Source: Fasciola hepatica (Eukaryota; Platyhelminthes; Trematoda; Plagiorchiida; Fasciolidae). Taken from it: a stretch of 64,000 nt of DNA. The stretch covers positions 3,321,501-3,385,500 of the forward strand of contig CANUEZ040000180.1 of assembly GCA_948099385.1 (NCBI GenBank). Reading direction: 5' to 3'. The position numbers and the translations under genes are program-made. Under the pieces are notes generated by a model that saw only the letters and a program-made list of their open reading frames with translations, did not search any database and was not told the DNA's origin. Below are positions 1 through 13,410 of the stretch, in pieces. Position 1 is the stretch's first letter. The number at the start of each line of letters is the position of its first letter.

Positions 1-2690
1 GAAAAGCTGATATCCTGGATACTGACTGAAAAAAATAATGCAGCTCGACACTTCTTCCATCACAGTTCCGTGGCGAGTGAAGTGTAGATACCCTGTCTCA
101 AACCCAGTGGTATGTTTCCACTTCCGGTTGCATAACCTATTAGAGTCACCTTTAGACTGAACTGTATAGTTTTCGCTCTCAATTTAGTCGTCACCTATGT
201 TACATTTCTTTTAACAGCAAGCCTCATGATTCAGGCATTGATAGCAGTCAACAAGCAATAATTTCCACCACGTCTCTCGTACCAGGCAGCATTTTGGACT
301 TCTCACTTCAGTTTGTGGGAGTAATTCTCGCAGTGGATGATTAACAGCTAGATTGGCATTTTATTTGCCTCTGTCATTTTGAGATGCAGCATACAACCAT
401 GTTTGACTGCCGGGATATGTCAAATTTCGGTCTCACTAAACAGACTTGAACGCTGACAGGTTTATTTCTTTGACACGTGAGGTCAACTAACACTAGGTCA
501 TCCCTGAACTGTTCCATCTGTTACTGATTTTTCAACCATCAATCCCGCTATCGATCCAGTATTAGTGTTGCACCCCAGAAAACCAAACCATCGTTTGATT
601 AGTGTGTTGTTCGGACTTGCCGCATTTGTCTATATCACTTTGCAAGGTATGGCAAGGTCAGATTTGGGGAAAATGGTCTTTTTGTCACCGAAACTCTCTT
701 GGTTATATGCGGATCACAGTCTATTGGGTGAATTTGGCATAGTTTGATGACCAAATTTGCTAAAATAGAATACAAACAAAATTGGCAACAAGCATACACA
801 TTGTATTCTTTCTTTGGGAAATCATCAAAAACACCGAAGAGCAATAAGTTATTCGAGGGATGCTTCAATGTTCGACAAAGATGACAGACGGTTTTATTCA
901 ACCCGAAACTTGTTGACATTTCTGTTTTGAAAGAAATAAAATAATCTGCCCCTCATACACAAAACGATGGTTGAGGATAAATGAAGTGTTCTGTCCATCG
1001 CGACTCGAAAATAGTTTGTTATCGTAAAACAGAAGTTTTGTGAATAAGTGGAGCCTGGTTCCCTTGTTGACTAGATTAAATTTTGCGAAGATTATTCTGG
1101 ATGGATGGTCGATGCAGATCACTGGAGAGTCAGGGAGGAAGGATGGTTGGGAAAAAATTAAGAAGACATAGCACTAAATTCCGTGGATTTTCATTTGTCT
1201 GAAAAGTGAATCCTTTGTTCGCAGATGATCGATATACGATGATGACCATTATCCCAATGAGTTAGAAGCAAGAAAGGCTTAATTTGAACAGACTAGCAAG
1301 GGCTCCTGGCTTTTACCGGCTCCGATTCATATAATTTATCTTGTCATTCGTTATTAGAGATTTGAAATTTGCGGAACCAAAAATAATTGACGATTTTGAG
1401 TGATGTCCATGGTTGTCACCAGCTAGTTTTACTTCTGAGCCGTGTCAAAATTGACAAGTTCGTCGAATCTACTCTCTGAGACCAATATTGTTTTCGTCTT
1501 AGACGATAATCAATGCGACTGTTATGCAAGATCACCTAAGAATATATTTTAAGTAAATCAATGTTCGACAGAAAACGCGTGACCTACACTCTAATGAGCA
1601 ATTTGTGCGAAGTTAAATCAGAAGCTACTCGTACTGACACTTACAAGTCTCTGTCATGTAACACACAAATTTCATAGGCAGTAAGATTATAGAAAAACAC
1701 AAAAGGGAGCAGTAGCTGAATTGCAATCGCATTGAGCGGTGATAACAGGTATGTCCACTATTGTTAGATGACTGGGTTCGATCGTATGTATAACTGTCAA
1801 AATCGATGTGCATAAAAAACAAGCAAAGTTTGAAGTGGAATGGACCATATTTTATTGATGAGGTGTGTGAAAAATCGATGTTCTATTATCGATCTTATGT
1901 CGGATTGAATGAACTTCGTCGTGGACTGAATCTACCATGTTGAATGAATCACACAAATTCACCACATATTCTTCCCCCTTTGCGGTTGTAAAGCAGTCGG
2001 CTTGAATTGTTTATGCGGTATTGGGGAGTGGTGGTCTGCGATGCGATTGGCTGGCCAACTAGTTGCGTTCTTTCTGCTTTATCTCGCTGTCCTTTAGCTG
2101 GTTCTCCAAAGCATATTTGATCAATGTCTTTTGTGAACTAAACATCTTGTAAACCCACATTTTCCACAAGTCTAAATGCTATCAGTCGAGTAATGATTCT
2201 TTTAGATTTTCAGAGCCGATCACTAATATAATAGAAAATATCCATCGAATCCGAGTACCTTAGAGACCCTCGCAATTTTTGAGCCCTGAAAAGCACTACT
2301 GAAGGGACTGATGAACTCATTTGGATCTTGGTGTTTAACCGCAGTGCTCCGGACCGCGATTTGAGCGTTGATCATGGGATGCTGTATTCTACTTGGGTTT
2401 TTGAGTGGTGTAGGTTGTCCGACGGGTGTGGATATCAGTGGCTGGGTCTTCCTTCCACTTTTTGTATATAGACCCCCGTAAGTTGGTATTTGTAGTGTAT
2501 TACTTGACGAAGTACCGTTGAAAAAGTAGGTAGGAGATTCAGATATGTAAATGGTTTCAAACAGAGAATCGGAGGAATAGCTCGCGAAATTACGAACTTC
2601 CCGTCGTTGACCTAGCTACTGTCATTTTGAGCTCACAATCTACTTTCACCGATGGAATCAATTTTGTGACCAGTGGCGCCCCTTATCGTA
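1..2690. other. No recognisable gene (left edge)
   Basis: Only short reading frames without splice context or recognisable motifs are present. I see no transposon domain or tandem repeat. Distal exons or regulatory DNA of a gene outside the window cannot be excluded. Confidence 0.4.
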
Positions 2691-4143
2691 ACTGCTGCTC
2701 CAGTAACTTGCACTGAGTTGACGAATGACGGGCTATCCAGTTGAGCTTGACATTTCTATTTTGGTTACTGATCACTTTGGCAGTAGTTAGTGCTTGGGAG
2801 TTTCAGGCCTCAGCCGAGAAAGCCATCAAGCTGCCAACCTGAAACCATGACTAATGAAATCGGTATTTACGGCTCATTACCTCGCAAATGGAATTGCTAG
2901 CCTCCATGTGACTACAAAAATACACTAACTCATTCCTGCGGCCCTGCTAAAGGTATTTTTATGATAATGCGTTCGCTTATTTCGACTAAACCAGGATCAT
3001 CCAAGTCTACTTGTTTATCCAATTATAAATCCTACTAAGAATTAGTTCCAATGGTCTATATGTTTTGATTCGTCGATGTCATCAGTCGGTGCAACACAAA
3101 CTAACTGGTTCATACTTGCAGCAAGTAGTCTTCTGATTCATTGATTGGAGATATGACTGCCTACACGTTGACGAGAATCCGTTGTCTATTGGATTAGAAA
3201 CTTGCCTAAATTTCGGTAACTGAAACGTTGATTGATTACAGGAATATGGGACAACGTTGTGTGATTGAATTCTGAATATTTAAATAGAACTCAAGGTTCT
3301 CCATAGTTTTTGATTGTCAAATGTGTAAAACGAATACATACAAAAGTTTTTGTTGATACTGATATTCACAATAACCTCATTGAACAGATATTTGATAGCT
3401 CTTCCACCTACCTCATCAAGTCTTGATCAGTATTTCGCCCCTGTGGACACCGAATGGAACAAATGCCTTAGTATTTTCACTGTATATGGACGTGCTCACA
3501 ATTAACATCACTGTTTGCAGGGCTTCACATCCTGCTCATAGTGATTATTGTAAAAAAATCTTTTGACAACTCCCTGAACCCCTTGTGCACTGTCTGCAAA
3601 CGTGTTTGTACCCATGAGAATTTAGATGATCTTAGGTCACTCTTTAGCCCATCTGTATGATGATTGTGTATCTGCCTCTCGAAAGCTTACTCGTGGTGAA
3701 TCACATTTCGCACGAGCAAGTATATTTAGGACAAGAATGTGTTATTTAGTATCTGAAATTTACGTTTAACTGCACAAATTCCTTAACTTACTGATTGTTG
3801 CAGTTGCAAAACAAACGTTGGTATATTTTTTGATTTTTCATCTGAAACAGAAGGAATGTTAAAGCGCATTGAAAAGGCGTAGTAATTATGTCACATATTG
3901 CTCGTTGAAAACTATGAAACACACTCGTTTCATATCAAGCTAAATACACAGTGATGTAAATAGATTTAACTGGTCTCGGTACGAACTGCATATTAACCGA
4001 CGAGGTGAGATGGCTTCTTGAAATTACATCTGCACTTTGCCATTAATAAACAAAGAATGAAATAAAATCAGAATAATATGCACCCAACTTTCCTCACCAA
4101 AGAAAACTGTTGAAGTGAATTCAAAACAATGATAGAATGTCTC

Positions 4144-4560
4144 TCAATAAATATTTAGGGACATATGAATTCCTTTTATTCGTTTTGCTTGAGTATTTCC
4201 AGCATCTTCTACTGGTATTTGTTCTGAAGTTGTTTGAATAACTTTCGTAAGCTTCTCCAGTGCTCGCCACTGTGTTGCGTAGGCCATACTTTTCAGAAGG
4301 TTCATCAAGAATAAGTCTGAAGGAGTAAGTTCAGATCTTGCTGGCCACGTGACAGGTCCGCCCATTCCATTCCACTGACAAAGAAACTGTTCATCAAACC
4401 ACAACGAAACAGGCTTTGTGAAGTGATTAACGAAATTTGAAGGATGAAAGAAAAAGCGATGCAGAAGACGTCTTGAGGAAGAAGTACTTATGAATAGTTG
4501 CTGCCTAAACTTTCTGGTAGAAATTTGGGTAATTCCTTGAATAAAGTTCTGAAAGGACTT
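4144..4560 (-). mobile_element. Mariner-like transposase relic, internally deleted (left copy)
   Basis: The minus-strand frame stays open from about 4560 to 4144. It begins with a helix-turn-helix-like stretch (ISTRKFRQQLFISTSS, in the style of mariner HTH domains that read STRKLA..LGIS..S). It then jumps directly to the C-terminal transposase signature GPVTWPARSELTPSDLF, which corresponds to the WPARSPDLTPLDFF block of the DDE_3/mariner family. The catalytic core that should lie between is missing, so this is an internally deleted, non-autonomous copy. The same deletion derivative occupies the equivalent place in the other duplicated block (39527-39950), so insertion and deletion both predate the duplication. 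Family membership rests on these two motifs only. Confidence 0.7.
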
Positions 4561-4618
4561 TCTATTTATTTATTTTTCACAGATCTGCGGATTACTGAAT
4601 GATGAACTTGATCCACAG

Positions 4619-4785
4619 TTATCTCTCTGTGGATAGTGCAAGTCTCTTTTTCTCAAGGTGTAAACGTTCGAATTCATCACGCGTAGCTGAAAAACTGCGA
4701 CTCGAGTCGCTTAGGAAAAACAATTCGGGTTTGTCATTCAACATTAGGTCAGTAGGGAAAGTTGCCTGAGAATGAGATGACCGAT
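4619..4785 (-). other. Minus-strand frame conserved in both duplicated blocks (left copy)
   Basis: Read on the minus strand, this frame of 54 codons ends in ATRDEFERLHLEKKRLAL and a TAA stop. A possible splice acceptor (GGAACTCAG) precedes it. The right-hand copy at 39974-40140 has exactly the same length, acceptor and stop. About six of sixteen codon differences are synonymous, a weak hint of past coding constraint. The charged C-terminus could form a helix. I do not recognise the protein. Immediately beyond its 5' end, the plus strand starts a different exon-like frame, so which strand was coding is uncertain. Confidence 0.35.
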
Positions 4786-4826
4786 CTGAGTTCCACATGC
4801 AGCATTTTGCAGGTGGACATTGATCT

Positions 4827-5142
4827 CGTTTCATTCCGTCGGTATTGTCACTATCACATGAAACTTGAAACCTCTCAACTCAAATTACGATGTGCGGTAA
4901 CACCACGTTTTACACCCAGACTCGATTGATGAGACCATTGCTGATCTTGGTTAACATAGTTCAGCTTACTTCGTTTGTACTGGCGCTAACCATTAGCTGG
5001 ATTTTAGCAGTGCGTACTTAAGACTAGGAGCTCGATTTTACAGATTTTATTATCTTCAGGCAAGCACTCGCCTCATGGATGCCACTCTAGTATAATCCAG
5101 GATATTTTCACACAGAATTTGGCCATATAAACACGTAACCGA
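4827..5142 (+). pseudogene. Degraded left copy of the gene at 40359-45472
   Basis: Two exon remnants are recognisable. The first, from about 4827, matches the plus-strand frame at 40168-40306: the stretch beginning VDIDL and running SFRRYCHYH is preserved, then frames break into stops. The second, about 5058-5142, matches the exon at 41071-41156, but its frame contains stop codons and its acceptor context is altered. The exon that lies between them in the right copy (40359-40456) has been deleted. Later exons are not recognisable downstream. I infer that this copy stopped being functional after the duplication. Confidence 0.5.
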
Positions 5143-5349
5143 TGTGGATGTAATCACAGGAAATGCAGTTTGCACCCTAGCTGGCAACTCTCTGGAATGC
5201 TAGATTTATCCTATTTAATCTTCATTGGCTCCCCATATACTTAGGAGTAGTATATCCCGTATGCACTCTTCCCTTAGGGTAAGCGCTGTGCGACAAATGG
5301 GTTGTTACCTTCCCAAGCCGGTGTCGGAAGGGTGCCGTATCACGTAGTG

Positions 5350-8300
5350 CATTCGTTGAACAAACAGTTGAGAGCCATTCCGAATAGACTGGTAGTTAGA
5401 TGTTCGGCTCGCTATGGATCACCCCGGGTTCTCGTCACTGTTGTGGCTCGCTGGATTTGCAGGGCTGATGATTCTTAGTTGGGATGAAACAGCTGTACAA
5501 GACTTCCATGTCTTCCACTCGTGAATTGAGAGTTGAACCAGCATGATGAACCATACTGCACAAAACTGTTCACCTGCCTTCTGTTTCTCACTTCTATAGC
5601 AAAAAGAAAACATTCATAAATTACGTCTTCCCATTGTCACATCGTTGCAGATCTCAACGTAAGTGCAGTATAATCCAATTCTTCTTATTGTTGATTGAAT
5701 CCTTATTATGGTTTTTTATATACTGTATTGTACTGTTTACTGTACCCCTCAATAAAACAATCTTAGGAAAATCGCGGTCAGTTACATGTCCTGTCATGGG
5801 CCGAATCCTTGTTGGTAGACAGCCAAGTTGCGTTAGCTGTCATCATATAAGTATCTCCCTAATTCGGAACCGAAGGCTTGAGAAAACGGAACCCCGATTG
5901 ACCGGATGGCCGATCGATGGTGTAGATCGATTCAGAGAGAGATGGATACTCTTAAGCTCTCGTTAGTCTTAACACGACAGCTTTAGAAGGCCTGGTCGCC
6001 CGCACCATTCAGACCAGCATGTTTTTGTGGCTACCAGGTACGAGGATCGACAGCTTATACAATTATTGTGTTTGGAGCTGATAAAGTGCCATTGTCAGCG
6101 TGTAAAGAACCGTTGTTCCTCGTATTGGTGCGACAGTTCAGAACAGATATGGGGTTGCATTATTTCATGGGCACACCTAGGTGGTTTGTTTTACGTACGA
6201 TAGCCCGAACAGAGCCGAACTCCCGGACCCAAAAATTATAAATTCCCAATATTTTATATCACAAGTCATTCTTGGTAGACAACTTTTCCACCGGCTAATT
6301 AGCTTGGTTACTCCTCACACGAAGTCGATCACCTTATAGTCGCGGGTATATATATACTAAATTTGGTATGCCTTTACGGTGGCGAAACCAAGGACACATT
6401 CAGGGTTCTACTGTCACCGTGTCCCTATATCAGCCCTAATCTGATTATGAGCTGATAATTATCGACGAATCTAATTCCACTAATAATGTTCCAGACAAAC
6501 CCAGTTTGCCTACAGAAAACAGCGCTCTACCCTGGATGCCGTTCGCTGTCTTACCCATTCGTTTTCACCTATGATTCATCAGCAGAGCTAACTATTCCTC
6601 GCTGTTGCGTGGATCATAAAAATAATTTCAGATCCTTCAGTCGCGAAAGTCTATTATCTCGTTAGAATAATCAGGGATATCCTAGGTGAGAGACTATTTC
6701 ATGAACCAGCTTCATTTCACATGGATCAGTGATAATGGGTCTTGTCCAATCACTAATAAATTTGCAGCTTTAAAAGGTCTTATCCCATCATCGTCTGTGT
6801 TCTTTTGCTCCATGTACAAGCTTCCCTCAGTTACGTCATATTTTACTTTCAAGCACGCTGGTGATCTTGCGGTCGGTTCTGAATCCCGAAACAGTGCTAA
6901 TATCAGTCAACTATGATTGACTCTCGGTGCAATGAATGAATGATCCAAAACCGTCTAATTAGCTCTTGATCCCAAAATGTGTAGCAGTGATGTTTTCAGT
7001 TGACCCAAAAAGCACGTCATAGTCAAGTTATCCGACACTCGTGAGAGAAGTTTCACTTACAGAAAGAGTCCAGTCCCGCGGATATCTTGATTTACCTATC
7101 TCACTAGATCCAAAGTGAACAGGTCATATACGAGATACACATTATGATAAGAAAGTTGTCACATTGCATCTCTCACCTGAGATTGCTAAGTATACTTACC
7201 CCCAAAACTTCCCAGTTTCTTCATTCGCGTGTGTTATTTCCCTGGTAATGCTGATCCTCTGTGATTTTACCTAGTTTTCTTGTCTAAGATTTTGTGTTGA
7301 ACCGGCACTCCTCAAAGGGTATTTGTAAATCCAATGGCGTTTCCTGCGGTGGGTTATTTAATTTCGTTGTGAACGGTTGTGCAATATTACACTTTCTGAT
7401 AAGACGTAATCGCTACATTCGCCTCTATCACAGTATTTCCCATTCCGTAACTCGGATTAAATTGATATTTTCCCGAACTACAACGTTTTAGGACTTGGTT
7501 ATTCCACATCCAGCTGGGCTGCTTGTTTCGAAAGAACACCTAGTGAAAGAATTGTGAGAAAAATTCACCTAATCACGATTGTTCATTTCCCATCTAGTTG
7601 TTCATTGAATAACACGGCCTCCTGTTTCAATCATTACCTTTTCTCATTGTCTTATGTTTATTACCGTGACCAAAGCACGTAACTGATAACTGTTCTCTGA
7701 AAATTTACTGATTCCAGTCAAATAAAGTTCTTGCTTGATGTGACTTGACCTGAAACCTACTTGTAGCTGTGCATATGAATATCCTATTTAATAGAGGAAG
7801 GGCTTCTATCATTTGAGTGGTTGACCGTTCTTGCCTAATTTGAATGATGTATTTTGGTATATCTCTGTTTATCATGAAATCTGAAGGCAACAAATGTGTT
7901 CTGCTTTTAGTCAGCCCTGGTTCGAGGCTGTGTTCTTGACTAGGTGCTCATGTACAGTATATGGTTTCCCAACAAGCCATATGAAACAGTGTAGTATTAC
8001 GTTAATGTTGGGCGCTTCTCCAATAATGTGAAGCATTTCATATATTAGGAGCCCTCATGAAATAGGGCTTACATTCAAGAGTAAAAATTTAACATAAAGC
8101 CAGTGACGTAGTACTTCTTTTGGATCCGGAACGAATGGCAAAAATCGATAAGGATCCAGGGTTGATTACTTAAGCCAGACAAAGCGGAGCGCGTGGAACT
8201 ACGGATTTTGGTTTCTCCGGGGAAATCTGAATACTGTTTCTTCTGTTGTGCTTATTCTTCTCGTTTTGCAAAAGAGGAAGCTGTTCATTTCTATGACAAC

Positions 8301-10260
8301 GTTGGTCAGTGCTACCCACGGATGATTTTGCTCAAATTTGAAAGTCATTGCCCAACCAAATGAACAGTTACAATAGTCGCAAAAAGTATGAAAACATTCG
8401 TAAGCTGATTTTTTCATTTGGTACAACGCGCGTGTGGTGACAGTAACTGCATAGGACATTTGCTATTGGAGTTTTGTTTTTAACCCGGTTGTAAGTTCGC
8501 TTTGTTGTATGTTTGGGATACAGTATGATAGATAGCTGGATAGGTTTTCGTAATGGTCAGTCACGAGTGGATAAACTTGGGCTTGAAATTTACTTTTGAG
8601 CTCTTCACCGTGAAGACGATTTTATGAATTCGACTTTGTGTGGATCTTATATTTCACGAGAACATCGTGTATTACAACCGTATGAAGTGAACTACTATGA
8701 AAATGCAGCGAACATGAGAATTTAGCCTCTAATCACCAGCTACGTACAGGAGCACTTAATCCCTTGGGAACAATGGCGCGGTCAAACGTTGCACTACTTG
8801 CCATGCAGCAATCAACGAATCTGAACAGTCGAATATAACATGAGATTATTATTGGTTAGGTAGTTATGCCTCAATTAGGTGTATGGACAATTTTATTACA
8901 CCTCAGGCTCAATTGGATCATTAAGGAATATCCGTCCCAGAACAGCCAAGTCACCACAAAAATGGCGAATCTATCTATTCTTAGGTTGAGTAAGATATTA
9001 GCATGTTATCAATGTATCCAGCTCTTTGTGAACAGCCTCATATGACGACATAAATAAGGTAGGGAAATGGGCTATTAGGTCACATGCTCGAATGAACTAG
9101 ACAGCGATCGGGGTTTTCTGAATAACAGATAAGAAATATAGATGAAATTATTGTGCCGTATGTAGACGCAGGATGGTACGTACATGCACGTTTCGGGGTG
9201 CAGCCTTCGAAGCTGACAGTCGGCTTGCAAGATGGGCTTGGACTAGAAAATTTCAAATGAATGCTTTTGCTAGTTTACCATTGAAACAGGAGACATTATG
9301 AGTCCAGGAGACTCAAGGTCCCATTTATCAAATTATTCACCACAGGAAAGATGCACAGGTTACAATATGCAAGCACTTCCGGTACCCTTCTTGATGACTA
9401 ACCTGAAGTATATCGGGAGTGTCGACTGCGGTAATCTAATGTAGTGCAATGAACATGGTAAAGTCAATTCAAGGTTAAGTTCCTCTGTTCCAGCAAGTAA
9501 TCCATTATACTACACTGATTTTTACAAAATCAACGTCAAGATTCAAACATGACTCTTTGCACTCCGAACTTTGATCGCATCACACGCACATCGATTTTGC
9601 AAGTCATACATTAAACCGGACTCTATCACCTAAAAACCGCAGCTAGATTATGTTTTTCGCTATACCTTCATCCCCAAAAAAGTGTCCTGATCTGAGGGCT
9701 AAAAACCAATGTCGGTGTGGTGATAATTCGTGTGTTTCCTCTGAATTCGGTTCACGCAATTTAATCGATAAACCAATCCTTCCAGTACGCTCAATACCAG
9801 AGATGCAGATTTTGGATTTAGTGTCAAGGGAGAGATATTTTTCTCAATGTACTTCATGCACCTAGCACTACTTGATGCATCTCGTTTAGCATAGTTTCGC
9901 TAGTCTATGATATCTTCGGTATTCGATCGCGCAACTCCACGTAAAGGATTGTGTATGATAAAATTTTGAGAATTATTAAAACTGATGTGTATTGGAACAG
10001 AAGAAGTCGTTCAGTCACTTTATTCCGTTTGGCCAAACAGGATTAGATCTTCGTTATCATAATTATTCGGGTATTTGGTTGATAGACAAGAGACATATCA
10101 CGCTGGGTGAATGAACACTCCACACAAAATCTCGTTCGACAGAAGATGATTGCCCAAATTGCGTTAAATCAACAAAGCTCCATTTTCACTACCGAATTAC
10201 CTGTAGGTGACTTCTTTCAACACGAATCCAATGTAATATTTTTATTATTTCACTACAGAC
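5350..10260. other. No recognisable gene
   Basis: No frame here has splice context or a family motif I can support. The longest open frame (5634-5966, plus strand, 110 codons) starts near TGTCACA, carries a CAATAAAAC signal in its middle and reads as low-complexity hydrophobic sequence. An LTR-like or other repeat origin is possible but unproven. Shorter frames at 8199-8459 (minus) and 9650-9865 (plus) are equally unassigned. Confidence 0.35.
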
Positions 10261-10263
10261 TAA

Positions 10264-10517
10264 CTAAGAGTAATAACTTTGATATTCGATCCGAGTAAAG
10301 AAATTGATTGTATCCTGTTCCCATAAATTGGCTGAAGTCTTGGCAAATGGTCCTTCTGTGTGTGAGAGACCTTTTTGGGATAATGAGGAGGCAAGTGTAG
10401 ATTGAATCCTATCAATTTGTGATTTGGGGTTGCTGCTCCTAACAACTTCACGAGGAATTTTGACTGATGAGCCATTATTGGATCGCTTGCTGAACAATTT
10501 ACCCTGTCCTTATCAAG
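10264..10517 (-). CDS. Candidate terminal exon, unknown protein
   Basis: On the minus strand a frame of about 80 codons runs from a possible acceptor (CTTGATAAG, just above 10517) to a TAG stop at 10264. It encodes a serine-rich, basic segment beginning GQGKLFSKRSNNGSS and ending NFFTRIEYQSYYS. Composition is even, without transposon motifs, and looks like an intracellular protein tail. The overlapping frame starting at 10529 is its shadow. No upstream exon has been linked to it, and I do not recognise the family. It could still be chance. Confidence 0.3.
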
Positions 10518-10773
10518 TCTGACTAGCATGCAGCGGTGTTGGCTAAATGAAGATATTTGTGATCGTTATGTTAGTTATTGTTCAAAGATTTCAAAGATCA
10601 CACGCTGGCAAAGAAGAAACGCTTCTGAACTGACATGCTAGAAGCCATTATTTCTGGGCAGTTGAAGAAAAGCTAGTGTGTCAAAATTGTTCTTTTTCCA
10701 TCTAGGTTGACTTCTGTGCATCTGAACATTTTGCATACAATAGAAATGCAATAATAAAATAGGTTCGTGTAAA

Positions 10774-11046
10774 ATGGCTATGTACGAAAAGGTGTACAAA
10801 AAAGGGAGAGTAGAATTACGCTCGAATGTACTGAGGATTTATCAAATAAGTCCTTCTGGTTATGCGGTAGAGGCTTCCGTCAATGTACGTCATGGAAAAC
10901 ATGGTGGTTCAAGCAGTCCGGATTTCACACCATTACAAGATGATGACGGAAAACCGGCTACGGGAAATCATGGTTCTCAACGTTGTCATCCTGGGCTAGG
11001 TGTTTTGAATGATTTCAAAGTTCGACGAAAAACGTGTGCTACATGA
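10774..11046 (+). CDS. Unassigned open frame, 90 residues
   Basis: An ATG with an acceptable start context (AAAATGG) opens a 90-codon frame. It encodes a basic N-terminal part (KVYKKGRVELRSN) and a glycine, proline and aspartate rich middle (DFTPLQDDDGKPATGNHG). No domain is recognised. GT dinucleotides inside, for example at SVN followed by GTACGT, could be a splice donor, in which case only the first half would be coding. No counterpart is visible in the other duplicated unit. Confidence 0.25.
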   Translation: MAMYEKVYKKGRVELRSNVLRIYQISPSGYAVEASVNVRHGKHGGSSSPDFTPLQDDDGKPATGNHGSQRCHPGLGVLNDFKVRRKTCAT

Positions 11047-11469
11047 AAGCGGTTATCGTTAGAACATGTTGCACTCATTCATCACTAAAGATCGAAAGTT
11101 AATATTGATTCTCTCTAGCTACATACTGAGACTGAATTTCACGGTTTTCCTAATTATTTCTGCGACATCTTGGGTGCGTTTTGATCATGCAATGCATTGT
11201 GTACGTGATCCGTATTGCCAATGTTTACTTGACCTTTCCGGCATTACGTACAGCCGAATTGAAACGCGGAGATCAGTCGGGTTTCTGATCAAACACACAC
11301 ACACCACCGTCTTCGTTTGACGCAATGAGGAATCGGACCTCATATATAGCTTCTTCCGTCTGCTCAGAGAAAGCCGTGTTGGAACGATATTCCTCCTTGT
11401 TCATAAACAGCAACCCCGCCGTGCTAATGATCAGCCTAGCTATTTGTGATCAAGTTACATCTGATTATT

Positions 11470-11590
11470 CCCCATTTCACTGAATATAGGGCTGTTTTAT
11501 TTGTTGGTTGCACCTCTGACCAACGGCTGTTTAATACTTTCTACGAACTCGTTTGACACAAACAAGCGCCTTCGTATTATTCCTCGAAAG
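11470..11590 (+). repeat. Dispersed repeat, copy 1
   Basis: About 100 bases (GGCTGTTTTAT..TTGGTTGCACCTCTGA..ACGAACTCGTT) recur at 42450-42535 in the same orientation. The spacing (about 31 kb) does not fit the 35.5 kb duplication, so I treat this as a dispersed repeat. The surrounding 10530-12530 stretch otherwise shows no recognisable gene. Confidence 0.5.
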
Positions 11591-12539
11591 TTGGGTAACT
11601 TCCGTTTAACTTACTTAACTTTAAGGACCTGCCATTGCATGTGGATAACTACGGACAGACTCAACCTAACTAGACATCTCGCGATTCAACGTTTTCAAGA
11701 GCTTTCGAGTTAAACATTTACTTTCCGGCAATAGTACTACCATAAAGGCCAGTTTTTATTTTGTTGGTTCCGCATTTGAACTTTAAGCTTTATTCATCTG
11801 CTTGGTGACGGCTGAGAAACAAAACCGTCAGTCTAGATTTCATGAATATAATCTAAGCAACCCGGTTACCAATGTGTTCAGTTATTACGAGTTTTGTGAT
11901 TTCGTTAATAGGATGGTGGTTTCTGCCAGTGTTAAGATTGCATGCCGGTCGAAACCAGTTTTTTCCAAGAAATAATTTACATATGAAGACAATAATAGCC
12001 ACATCCTGCATTAAGCCTTGATTTATGGTGTTCGACAAAAACAACTCACGTGGCTACTACGGTTTTCAGCGAAGCAATTATTCCATTGTAGGAAACAGTT
12101 TTAAATATATTCCCTCCCTTCAAAAATGACCCAGTCTCGTATTTATCCGCACTCCAGGAACTGCAGTGGGTCTGATTTCTGACGGATGTCGTATTTTCAG
12201 ATGCAAAACCCAACAGTTATGCGTGTGCAGAAATTGATATTTATTCAAAAACAGTCATGTCATCTTCCTCTTGGATATCGTCACAAAATCCCTAATTTTG
12301 AATTCCAGACCAATTTTTTTGTGACTCATTACCCTGACTCATCGGCTCCGGTCTCTTATGTCTAGCAATAAATCTCACCCTAAATTACCGTCGATAGTTC
12401 ATGTAGCCTGCTTCTAGTGCAGTGCTCGTAACACAACTGTCATTGTTTTCACTCTATGAATTCGTCACCCAAGTCACGGCCTACTGCAACCTAGTCTTCA
12501 CCGAGTTTCCAAACTGATTACCTTCCATTGAACCGTCAA

Positions 12540-13410
12540 TGTATTCGTCGAATTCTATGCTAAGATTGACTCTAAAAGGTTATTTTATTGAAATACCACG
12601 AGTCCGTGTAAGTGAAGTCATTCATGTGGAATTCATTATTTGATCTACTGTCCTCTCTGCAAGGAAGCTCTTCTTGTCTTCAGTTGGGTGGATGCTGGCT
12701 GAATATCTGACTGGCAGACCTCAGTTTCTCCCAACTTCTTATAACTGTCTCTGCGCACCAGGCTTTATCGATCACAAGAGAATGAGTACCTGGAACATGT
12801 GCATTCTCATATTTCTTGACCTCAGTGATGGTAACAATCAGGGCTTTCCTACCGTCCAAATAAATAGCAAAAATACGGGTAATAAGTGTACTTCCGTAAC
12901 TAGAAAACGATATGTAAGTTGACGAAGCACTCACTTGATCAGTTATCGTTTGAGATCTTCGGCCGATGACTACTGTCATCTCATTTATGTCAATCATGTT
13001 GGATACGTTATATTTTGAAAAATCCCCTTCATGGATAATGGTCTGGTGAATATATAAGATCTTCAGTGTCCTCTAGCTTGAACAGCGTCTTTGATCACCT
13101 TAAAGACCGTTTAAAACGCTGAATAAAGGCATCGAACCATTTTTTATGATGCTTTTAATTCCCTTAGTGTAGTTTCAAAATATGGTGTCATTGAAAGAGC
13201 AAATGATCGGATATCAGCCCTGCGCACAACCATAGTTTTTGCTCTCATCAGAAATCCACTTATATATGATATCTTCCAGTTCAGAAAATGATGGTTGCCA
13301 ATGTGATACACGCATTCCAATTCCTGCAATTTCCCCCTTCCATTTTTGACAGAGATTAACGCACTCAGCTCTTCATTTTGAGATCATTTGGAGACCGAGC
13401 TTCTTATCTT
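12540..13410 (-). mobile_element. Pogo/Tigger-like (DDE_1) transposase relic
   Basis: Minus-strand translation recovers a CENP-B/Tc5-type transposase in order. Near 13300-13200 is the second HTH half (FSELEDIIYKWISDE, then after a frameshift TMVVRRADIRSFAL). Near 13150-13080 follow KWFDAFIQRFKRSLR and LFKLEDTE. From 12997 to 12680 comes the start of the DDE domain (SASSTYI, RIFAIYLDGRKA, KAWCAETVIRSW). Near 12670-12560 are FLAERTVDQIM and a stretch aligning with the usual MTAYLQTLDIAINKPF block, broken by two stops. The first catalytic Asp appears as Asn (INEMTVV instead of the usual MDET). Frameshifts, stops and the lost Asp show a dead element. It was identified by motif order, without a search. 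Confidence 0.75.

Larger units (their letters stand above)
2700..5350 (+). repeat. Left copy of duplicated block 1
   Basis: This stretch matches 38600-41380 in the same orientation. Long shared runs lie around 2775-3150 versus 38625-38935, 4120-4400 versus 39500-39785, 4619-4930 versus 39974-40260, and 5057-5340 versus 41063-41370. The spacing between copies is about 35.4-35.9 kb, the same as for the lectin-like gene pair further right. Together these indicate an ancient direct duplication of a large segment. The left copy lacks about 650 bases between roughly 4985 and 5045 that the right copy keeps, including one exon of the gene at 40359-45472. Confidence 0.8.

Noticed and set aside
5634..5966. 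110-codon plus-strand frame
   Set aside because: Contains an internal poly(A)-like signal and a hydrophobic low-complexity start. No homologue was seen in the other duplicated unit.
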